Source: Spirochaetota bacterium
GTDB taxonomy: Bacteria; Spirochaetota; Spirochaetia; DSM-27196; PWMO01
Reading direction: 5' to 3'
Length of the DNA: 16,150 nt
Assembly (NCBI GenBank): GCA_009908925.1
Contig: JAAAOH010000188.1
Span: forward strand, 1 to 16,150
The translations under genes were made by a program, and so were the position numbers. The notes below the pieces were generated by a model. That model was not told where the DNA came from and did no database searches. It worked only from the letters and a program-made list of their open reading frames with translations. Of the stretch, positions 6,744 through 12,838 are shown in pieces. Positions within the stretch are counted from its first letter, which is position 1. Each line of letters opens with the position of its first letter.

Positions 6744-8362
6744 ACAGGGTTCCTCCTCAGGCGTCGCCGGGACACCCCGTGGATGAGAATGGGAAGCACG
6801 CCGACGGCAACGAGGAGCAGCGCCATGATCGACGACTCGGCAAGACGCTCGTCTCCCGCAAGCCGGAACGTCTCGACCGCGAGGGTGGGGAAATCGAACG
6901 GCCTGAGGACCGTGGTCAGCGGCAGATCCTGGACGATATCGATCATGGCGACGAGCGCGGCTGCCCGCAGCGTCGGCCCCATGATCGGAAGATTCACGCT
7001 GAAGAGCGTGCGCGTGGGCCCTTTCCCGAGCGTGCGTCCGGCCTCCACGAACACGCCCGAGAACGCGTCAAAGGCTTCTGCCACGGGCCGGTGAGCAAGG
7101 GCGAGGTAGCGGACGGTGTAAGCGAAGGTCAGCGCGGCAAAAGAGCCGATGGCGAGAACGCGGTTTCCGGCAAGAAGCGTGAGAACGCCCACCGCGATGA
7201 TCGACCCGGGGATGGCGTGCCCCAGTGCCGCAAGCGAGGACCACCATCTGAGGGCGTAACCGCCGGCGACGCGCGGTGCGTACGCGAGCACCAGCCCCAC
7301 TGCCATACACACCGCGGTCCCCGCCGCGCCGGCCAGCACGGTATTGCCCGCACTTCGTCCCACCAGCGACCAGTCGACTGACCTCGTAGAGAGGAGCGCC
7401 CAGTGGACGAGCTTGAGCGTCGGCACGGCGAATCCGAGCAGTACCGGAGTGCCGACGAGGGCGTACACGGCGAGTCGACCCCTCTGAGACGGTCGACGCC
7501 GGTGCACACCCGCGTAGGAGCCGGTCACATCCCGCCTGGCGGGTCCGCGCAGCCGGCGTTCAAGGCCGAGAATGAGAAATACGGCGACCAGGAAAAGCGA
7601 TGCGAGAAATCGGGTCGACTGCAGATCGTTATAGGCAAACCACGTGCGAAACACCCCGACGCTCATGGTCGGCACTCCGTAGTAGACGGCAGCACCGTAC
7701 TCGTTAAGCGCCTCCATAAGCACGATCGACGCACCGGCGGCGAGCGCGGGCCTCAACAGAGGCAGACCGACGCGCACGAAGACACCCGCCTCGCCCGCGG
7801 AGAGAGAGCGGGCAGCCTCGATCGGACCCATCGATTGACGGCTGAGCGCCGCCCGCACCGTGACGTAGACGTACGGATAGAGTCCGACCGAGAGGACGAG
7901 GATAAGGCCCACCATGGATTCGATCTGGACGCGCGGATAGGTGCCGGGCGTCATTCCGAGTACTTCGCGGAAGAAACGCTGGAACATGCCGCCGTAGGAA
8001 AAGATGCCGCTGTAGATGAACGCCGCGACGTAGCCGGGAATCGCAAGCGGCAACAGCAACAGAACATCGAACCACCGTCGCAACGGGTAGTCGTAGAATG
8101 TCTGGATCCACGCTGCCAGCGTGCCTATTGCGGTTGAGAGCGCAACCACACCCGCGGACAGGAGGACCGTGTTCACTACATACGAGCCGAGCACCGTGCC
8201 GGCAATCGTGTCCCAGTGCTCGCCGCCGCCGGAGAGTCCTCCGAGAACGGCCAGAAGCGGCAGGAGCATGACAAGGCCCATGGCGAAGCCGGCGAGGAGC
8301 CAGCCCGGGGCGTACCGGAGCCGACTCCTCGCGCGACGAAGGGCCAGTGGTGCGGTTGACAA
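6740..8362 (-). CDS. fbpB: Ferric-iron ABC transporter permease, two fused halves (FbpB-like)
   Basis: This 540-residue inner-membrane protein joins two permease modules, as in FbpB/SfuB. Hydrophobic segments begin near residue 22 and run through the chain with roughly six per half. Each half carries the cytoplasmic EAA loop that docks the ATPase: EAARSLSAGEAGVFVRVGLP at 182-201 and EAGRTLGKGPTRTLFSVNLP at 440-459. A charged linker at about 268-296 (ERRLRGPARRD, HRRRPSQRG) divides the halves. The start appears to be TTG at 8362, directly abutting the TAG of the binding-protein gene. The next methionine (M28) would fall inside the first membrane segment, so the TTG is preferred. A G-rich stretch ahead of it may serve as a weak Shine-Dalgarno. 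Its stop overlaps the ATPase start. Family assignment is firm. Confidence 0.9.
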   Translation of the reverse strand: MSTAPLALRRARSRLRYAPGWLLAGFAMGLVMLLPLLAVLGGLSGGGEHWDTIAGTVLGSYVVNTVLLSAGVVALSTAIGTLAAWIQTFYDYPLRRWFDVLLLLPLAIPGYVAAFIYSGIFSYGGMFQRFFREVLGMTPGTYPRVQIESMVGLILVLSVGLYPYVYVTVRAALSRQSMGPIEAARSLSAGEAGVFVRVGLPLLRPALAAGASIVLMEALNEYGAAVYYGVPTMSVGVFRTWFAYNDLQSTRFLASLFLVAVFLILGLERRLRGPARRDVTGSYAGVHRRRPSQRGRLAVYALVGTPVLLGFAVPTLKLVHWALLSTRSVDWSLVGRSAGNTVLAGAAGTAVCMAVGLVLAYAPRVAGGYALRWWSSLAALGHAIPGSIIAVGVLTLLAGNRVLAIGSFAALTFAYTVRYLALAHRPVAEAFDAFSGVFVEAGRTLGKGPTRTLFSVNLPIMGPTLRAAALVAMIDIVQDLPLTTVLRPFDFPTLAVETFRLAGDERLAESSIMALLLVAVGVLPILIHGVSRRRLRRNPV

Positions 8363-9412
8363 CTACTGCCACCCCACCTCGTCGAAGACGCGAACGGCCG
8401 AGGAGTTGAGCTCGCCGATGCGGTTGAGCGGAAGCGGGTCCTCCTCGAACTCGCCCCACGCGGCAATCTCCGGTGCGGCGGCGATGCCGTCCACCGCGGG
8501 GTATTCGTAATTGGCCTGAGCGAACTGCTGTTGTGCCTCGTCGCTCAGCAGGAACTCAATGAGCCGCATTGCCCCGTCCACGTTATCGGAGACCTTCGTG
8601 ACGCCGACCCCGCTGATGTTCACGTGGGCGCCGCGGCCCTCCTGATTCGGGAAGAATACACCGATCTGTTCGGCCACCTCACGATCCTGCGGATCCGAGG
8701 AGGTAAGCATCTGGCCGATATAGTAGGTGTTGACGACTGCGTAGTCTGCCTCGCCTGCCGCAATCGCGCGGAGCTGGTCCCGATCTCCACCCTGAGGCCT
8801 GCGGGCCATATTCGAAACGACGCCTTCCGCCCACTCACGCGCGGCGTCCTCTCCGTTGTGCGCGATAATGGATGCAAGGAGCGACTGGTTGTACACGTTG
8901 CTCGAGGAGCGTATGGCGATACTGTCCGAAAAGTCCGGTCCCGCAAGGGCTTCGTAGGTGGACAGGACGGAGCGGTCTGCGCGCTCACGGTGATAGGCGA
9001 TGATGCGCGCCCGTTTGGTGAGCGCAAACCACTGGTTGTCCGCATCGCGAAGACGTTCCGACAATCGTTCCGTCAGCGCGGCAGATGTAACCGGCTGCAG
9101 AAGATCCATCTCCTTCGCCCGATGGAGCCGTCCGACATCCGCGGTAATTATGAGATCGGCCTCCGACTGATCTCCCTCGGCGTCGAGGCGCTGGATGAGC
9201 TCATCGGAGCCCGCCTCCACGACGCGCACGTCGATCCCCGTCTCCTCCTCGAAGGCCTCGTAGAGCGCCCGATCGGTATCGTAGTGGCGGTTCGAGTACA
9301 CGTGGACAACGCCGGCCCCCTCTTCGGACTGTCCCTCCGCGAAAGCGGAGCCCGCGGCGACAAGAATCAGCGCGGCGATGCAAGCCGCGCGCAGATATGT
9401 GAATCGGATCAT
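8363..9412 (-). CDS. fbpA: Periplasmic Fe(III)-binding protein (FutA/FbpA-like)
   Basis: This 349-residue protein has a Sec signal peptide (hydrophobic core about 9-22, likely cut after AFA at residue 25) and no lipobox. The mature protein opens VVHVYSNRHYDTDRALYEAF, the FutA/FbpA signature. Candidate iron ligands are H43, Y44, Y174 (NVYNQSLLAS) and the adjacent pair Y230/Y231 (VVNTYYIGQM). The spacings (Y44 to Y174 = 130, Y174 to Y230 = 56, then the next residue) equal those I recall for the ligand set of cyanobacterial FutA proteins. It would bind ferric iron in the periplasm and deliver it to the fused permease. It is the first gene of the operon, with AGGAGG about 5 nt before its ATG, and lies behind an iron-box promoter. 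The symbol reflects family and operon context; futA would be equally fair. Confidence 0.92.
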   Translation of the reverse strand: MIRFTYLRAACIAALILVAAGSAFAEGQSEEGAGVVHVYSNRHYDTDRALYEAFEEETGIDVRVVEAGSDELIQRLDAEGDQSEADLIITADVGRLHRAKEMDLLQPVTSAALTERLSERLRDADNQWFALTKRARIIAYHRERADRSVLSTYEALAGPDFSDSIAIRSSSNVYNQSLLASIIAHNGEDAAREWAEGVVSNMARRPQGGDRDQLRAIAAGEADYAVVNTYYIGQMLTSSDPQDREVAEQIGVFFPNQEGRGAHVNISGVGVTKVSDNVDGAMRLIEFLLSDEAQQQFAQANYEYPAVDGIAAAPEIAAWGEFEEDPLPLNRIGELNSSAVRVFDEVGWQ

Positions 9413-9428
9413 GATACCCTCCTGGAAT

Positions 9429-9439
9429 CATTACTAATG
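9429..9439. repeat. Small inverted repeat in the iron-operon leader
   Basis: CATTACTAATG is a perfect 5-1-5 inverted repeat. It sits between the predicted transcription start and the Shine-Dalgarno of the binding-protein gene. It could be a second operator or part of a Fur-like array, but is too short to assign. Confidence 0.25.
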
Positions 9440-9450
9440 TGATCAGGTAT

Positions 9451-9469
9451 TGGTGTTAGGCTAACCTAA
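9451..9469 (-). promoter_or_regulatory. DtxR/IdeR-like iron box
   Basis: The minus strand reads TTAGGTTAGCCTAACACCA, matching the DtxR/IdeR consensus as I recall it (TTAGGTTAGSCTAACCTAA) at 16 of 19 positions, including an unbroken first 15. The overlapping GTTAGG..CCTAAC at 9455-9470 is symmetrical at 14 of 16 positions. It covers the -10 of the iron-uptake promoter, so a metal-loaded repressor bound here would shut the operon. No DtxR gene lies in the window. Confidence 0.72.
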
Positions 9470-9486
9470 CAAAAGGCATGTGTCAA
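9458..9486 (-). promoter_or_regulatory. Promoter of the Fe(III) uptake operon
   Basis: A perfect -35, TTGACA (9486-9481), is followed after 17 bp by TAGCCT (9463-9458), which keeps the conserved TA...T of a -10. The predicted start is near 9451, giving a leader of about 40 nt before the ATG at 9412. The -10 is buried in the iron box, the same arrangement as the DtxR-controlled tox promoter. Confidence 0.65.
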
Positions 9487-9533
9487 GAAGAGTTTGCGCA
9501 TTCTTTGATGGAACGTAGGCCGGAGATCTACTG

Positions 9534-9778
9534 TCAATTCTCCGAGTGATGCAGTCTCTCCAACCCATCGAGTATCAGATTCAATCCGAAATCGAAATCG
9601 TGGAGCCCGTCATATTCGCCGTCGATAATGTGGCGGGTCATGCGGGCGAGGTGGGGATACTTCTCGGGTGGGAGCTGCGGAAGGTACTCCCTCGCGACAT
9701 CCCTGTATTCACCGGCCTCTAAGGGGAAATTGAGCTCCTGAAGAGTGAACCCGTAGATGTGGCTGTCGACGGCGTTGC
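9534..9778 (-). pseudogene. C-terminal remnant of a TetR-family regulator
   Basis: The minus frame from about 9778 to the TGA at 9534 encodes roughly 80 residues beginning NAVDSHIYGF and containing EKYPHLARM and FDFGLNLILDGLERL. This matches the C-terminal ligand and dimer domain of a common TetR subgroup (DSxxYGF ... YPHL ... FGLDLILDGLER). The DNA-binding HTH half is missing. Upstream of the GTCGAC at 9765-9770 the same frame stays open to 10049, but that stretch is only the antisense of the kinase and shows no TetR features. The homology on the two strands switches within a few codons of that palindrome, so the gene appears broken by rearrangement. Domain recognition is from memory of the family; the truncation is directly visible. 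Confidence 0.72.
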
Positions 9779-11750
9779 TGCGGCAGCCCGGATTCTCGAT
9801 CTTCACGACGTACCGATCGTCTTCCTGACCAGCCACACCGAGAGACACTATGTCGAGCGTGTCAGAGAGGTAACGAGCTACGGCTACATCATCAAGTCCT
9901 CCGGGGAGTTCGTGCTGCTCGAGTCTATCCGCATGGCGTTCGAGCTCTTCAATGCACACCGTAGGGCTGCACACCGGGAGGAAGAGCTCCGGCGGAGTCG
10001 GGAACGCTACCGGGACCTCTTCAACAACGCCCCGGTCGGCATCTTCCAAACCGACTCCCGGGGTCGCGCGCTATCGGCCAATCCAACAATGGCACGGATG
10101 CTCGGCACCTCTTCCCCTGAGGAAGCAATCGAGCGCTTTTCCGATCTTGCACGTCAGGTGTATGTGGACGAAAGACGACGGGCGGAGTTTCTCCGCCTCC
10201 TGCGGGAGCACGGTCATGTGGACGGCTTCGAATACGAGGCGCGGACCCTTCAGGGTGATCGACGATACTTCCGCATGAACGCGCGCATGCATTCAGAGCG
10301 TCCGGACGGCACCTTCTTCATCGACGGCTTCTCTACCGACGTAACGGAGAGAAAGCTCGCCGAGCGGGCGCTCGAAGAGCGCGAGGAGCATCTCGATACG
10401 ACCCTGCAATCCATAGGTGACGGCGTCATCGTCACCGATCTCGAGGGGCGGATTACCCGCATGAATCCCGTGGCCGAGCAGCTCACGGGGTTTCCGTTTC
10501 AGGAGGCATCCGGACGTGCCCTGCACGACGTGCTTCGCATCATAAACACGGTTACCGGCGAGCGTGCGGATAATCCCGTCATGAAGGCGATCCGCAGCGG
10601 CGCGGCAGTCGAGATGGCCAACCACACAAAGCTCATCTCCCGAAGCGGTCGTGAGTATCAGCTTGCGGACTCCGCCGCGCCGGTGTGGAACCGGAATCAG
10701 GACATGACCGGCGTGGTGATGGTATTCCGCGACTTCACGGATGAGTACGAAAAGACCCGACAACTTTCTGAGTCACGACGTTTCCTGCAGGAAGTCTTTG
10801 ACGCCATGCAGGACGGCATCAGCGTGGTCGACACCGATATGACCATTACCGCCGCGAATCACTGGATGGCGGAACGATTTTCGGACGCCGCGCCGCTGGA
10901 GGGGCGGAAATGCTATGAAGCCTACCGTCACAGGACCTCAGTGTGCCAGGAATGCCCGGTGGCGAGAACACTGGAGACGGGAGAGGTTCACGGGCATACC
11001 ACACAGGTTGAGACTGCGGATGGACGGTCGTGGTGGGCCTATCTCTCTGCATACCCGATGCACGACCGGGACGGAAACGTGGTGGGCGTCATCGAGTCCG
11101 TGCGTGATGTTACCGAGCGCAGCCGTGCGGAGAAAGAGCTTCAGGAAACCCTCGCCCAGAAGGACTACCTGATGAAAGAGCTCAATCATCGGGTCAAGAA
11201 CAACCTGAGCATGGTTGCGGCGCTTCTGAGTCTGAAGCAGACGGTACTCGGAGACTCCGCGGATCTGTGGGATATCCGCGGCCAGATCGATGCTATCCGG
11301 ATCGTGCACGAGAAACTATATCAGGGCGGAGTTGTCGGCAGCATAGATCTGGCCGACTATCTCGAGGATCTTCTGTCGACGGTCTTTGCCTCGTTTGCCT
11401 CGCGTGCGGTCGCAGTCGAGAGCCGGATACCCGACGTTCACGTCGGTTCGGAGACGGCGGCACCGCTTGGCCTCATCGTGAACGAGCTCGCCACCAACGC
11501 CATCCAGCACGGTTTTGATGATGATGCGGAGCCGTGGTTTCGCATCGCCATGGAGCCCGCCGACGACAACTACACGCTCACGGTGTCGAACAGCGGCCGC
11601 CCGTTCCCAGCGGAGATCGACTTCGAGAACCCCGAGCGACTGGGTCTACAGCTCGTGCACGCCCTTGCCGCGCAGCTCGGGGGAAGGGCCGAGGTGCAGG
11701 AGCGGGCGCCGGCGACCTTCTCGGTGCGGTTCCCGTCGCCGTCACCCTGA
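9759..11750 (+). CDS. Multi-PAS histidine kinase with beheaded N-terminal receiver
   Basis: The frame encodes 663 residues from GTG at 9759. Residues 3-62 are only the second half of a receiver: VPIVFLTSHTE (T24) and SYGYIIKSSGE (K46) remain, but the acidic pocket and phospho-accepting Asp are gone compared with the paralogue at 12839. Three PAS domains follow at about 82-198, 209-330 and 340-455; the third carries C385, C396 and C399. Then comes a HisKA_2-type dimer/phosphoacceptor region, KELNHRVKNNLSM (H477), and an ATPase domain with N-box NELATNA (N580) and RLGLQL. The kinase part looks intact. The start is poor: no Shine-Dalgarno, no promoter, and upstream DNA is a TetR remnant. ATG at residue 59 is an alternative. 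It may be a pseudogene or a kinase made from a late start. Its last 9 nt overlap the convergent exchanger gene. Confidence 0.8.
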   Translation: MAVDGVAAAARILDLHDVPIVFLTSHTERHYVERVREVTSYGYIIKSSGEFVLLESIRMAFELFNAHRRAAHREEELRRSRERYRDLFNNAPVGIFQTDSRGRALSANPTMARMLGTSSPEEAIERFSDLARQVYVDERRRAEFLRLLREHGHVDGFEYEARTLQGDRRYFRMNARMHSERPDGTFFIDGFSTDVTERKLAERALEEREEHLDTTLQSIGDGVIVTDLEGRITRMNPVAEQLTGFPFQEASGRALHDVLRIINTVTGERADNPVMKAIRSGAAVEMANHTKLISRSGREYQLADSAAPVWNRNQDMTGVVMVFRDFTDEYEKTRQLSESRRFLQEVFDAMQDGISVVDTDMTITAANHWMAERFSDAAPLEGRKCYEAYRHRTSVCQECPVARTLETGEVHGHTTQVETADGRSWWAYLSAYPMHDRDGNVVGVIESVRDVTERSRAEKELQETLAQKDYLMKELNHRVKNNLSMVAALLSLKQTVLGDSADLWDIRGQIDAIRIVHEKLYQGGVVGSIDLADYLEDLLSTVFASFASRAVAVESRIPDVHVGSETAAPLGLIVNELATNAIQHGFDDDAEPWFRIAMEPADDNYTLTVSNSGRPFPAEIDFENPERLGLQLVHALAAQLGGRAEVQERAPATFSVRFPSPSP

Positions 11751-12710
11751 TCCCACGAGCAGCACAATGTAGGCGACGTAGAGGGTGCACAGCACCATGC
11801 CCTCCGGGCGCGTGACCCGTCCGATTCTGCGGCGGCGTGCGAACCCGACAACGAACAGCATTACGGTGAAAAACAGCATGGTCGGGTAATCTCTCACGGC
11901 CGCCAATCGGTCCACGTGGATCGGCCGGATTGCGCCGGCGATTCCGACCACTGCCAGGGTGTTGAACAGGTTGGACCCGATCACGTTGCCGAAGGCGATC
12001 TCGTCCTCGCCCCGACGCGCCGCCGCCACCGAAGAGGCGAGCTCGGGAAGTGATGTCCCCACGGCCACGACGGTCAGGCCGATCATGAGGTCACTCACGC
12101 CCGCCGCACGAGCGAGACCGACCGCGCCCCATACGATCGCGCGGCTTGCAAGAATGAGAAGCGCTAAACCGAGGACCAGGTAGAGGACCGAGCGCCCGAT
12201 CGGACGAGGGCGCGTCGCATTCGCCGTCTCGGCGACCTCCGTGGCCAGTGGGTCACCCACCGTGCGGCGCTGGGAGAGCACGGACCACAGGACGAAGGTA
12301 AGAAAAGCGGCAAGGAGGGCGGCCGCATCGAACCGACCGATGCCGAGATTCAAGATCAGCACGCCGGTTGCGAGCGTAGCGACCAGCAGGATCGGCAGCT
12401 CCGTGCGCAGCACCCGAGAGTGCACGGCTAACGGGCGGACTATTGCGGAAACGCCGAGAATCAGCGCGATGTTGGTGATGTTCGAGCCCCAGGCGTTCCC
12501 CAACGCAATGCCGGAGGCGCCGTCGAGGGCGGAGAGGGCAGAGACGAGCATCTCCGGCACGGAGGTTCCGAAGCCGACGATGAGCATACCGATCAGCAGA
12601 GGCGAAAGGCCGAAATGCCGTGCCGTGGCCGCTGCACCGTCCACGAACAGGTTCGCTGCCAGGACGAGGGCCACGATGCCGACCGCCAGTGCGATAGAGA
12701 AAAGTACCAC
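11742..12710 (-). CDS. CaCA-family cation exchanger (Na+/Ca2+ type, YrbG-like)
   Basis: With GTG at 12710 the product is 322 residues, typical for bacterial CaCA antiporters of about ten membrane helices. Both signature alpha repeats are present: GFGTSVPE (47-53) with GNAWGSN (71-77), and AVGTSLPE (217-223) with GNVIGSN (241-247), including both glutamates and asparagines that bind the cation. A soluble loop at about 145-172 divides the two inverted halves. It should exchange Ca2+ against Na+ or H+ across the inner membrane. The frame extends to TTG at 12749, but the family N-terminus begins at MVLFSIALAVG, and a -10 (TATAGT) sits exactly 6 nt before the GTG, so the shorter, probably leaderless form is preferred. 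It lies between two paralogous kinases on the other strand. The ion is inferred. Confidence 0.87.
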   Translation of the reverse strand: MVLFSIALAVGIVALVLAANLFVDGAAATARHFGLSPLLIGMLIVGFGTSVPEMLVSALSALDGASGIALGNAWGSNITNIALILGVSAIVRPLAVHSRVLRTELPILLVATLATGVLILNLGIGRFDAAALLAAFLTFVLWSVLSQRRTVGDPLATEVAETANATRPRPIGRSVLYLVLGLALLILASRAIVWGAVGLARAAGVSDLMIGLTVVAVGTSLPELASSVAAARRGEDEIAFGNVIGSNLFNTLAVVGIAGAIRPIHVDRLAAVRDYPTMLFFTVMLFVVGFARRRRIGRVTRPEGMVLCTLYVAYIVLLVGSG

Positions 12711-12716
12711 CCGGGA

Positions 12717-12722
12717 ACTATA
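12717..12722 (-). promoter_or_regulatory. -10 element (TATAGT) of the exchanger gene
   Basis: TATAGT on the minus strand ends 6 nt before the GTG at 12710. A weak -35 (TGGAAC, 12745-12740) lies 17 bp upstream. No Shine-Dalgarno is visible before the GTG, so a leaderless transcript is predicted. Confidence 0.4.
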
Positions 12723-12752
12723 GCGAGTTTGGAGCCCGCGTTCCACCAAGCG

Positions 12753-12774
12753 AAAAAAACACGGTTTGCGTGTT
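12753..12774 (-). terminator. Hairpin with T-tract on the minus strand
   Basis: AACACG-CAAAC-CGTGTT on the minus strand is followed by TTTTT, the shape of a short intrinsic terminator. The 6-bp stem is weak. It lies just upstream of the exchanger promoter and would block antisense transcription entering from the right. It may equally be part of the paralogous kinase's promoter region. Confidence 0.3.
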
Positions 12775-12802
12775 GGCTCCCGCGGGGATAAATATTTATG
12801 AT
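12773..12802 (+). promoter_or_regulatory. Promoter of the intact receiver/PAS/kinase gene
   Basis: TTGGCT (12773-12778) and TATGAT (12797-12802) are 18 bp apart. A perfect 12-bp AT palindrome, ATAAATATTTAT (12788-12799), fills the spacer edge and overlaps the -10. The island is strikingly AT-rich for this window. The predicted start is near 12809, leaving a leader of about 30 nt. Confidence 0.45.
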
Positions 12803-12838
12803 CTCTAATAGATTCTGAATATCGGACGGATGTTAACT

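Noticed and set aside
5898..7094. 398-codon open frame on the plus strand
   Set aside because: It spans the antisense of the ATPase and permease genes, whose motifs are intact on the minus strand; the translation is rich in Arg/His/Glu without domain features.
9779..10049. Extension of the TetR frame to a 171-codon minus-strand protein
   Set aside because: Only the C-terminal ~80 residues resemble TetR; the rest is the antisense of the kinase. A chimeric product is possible but unsupported.
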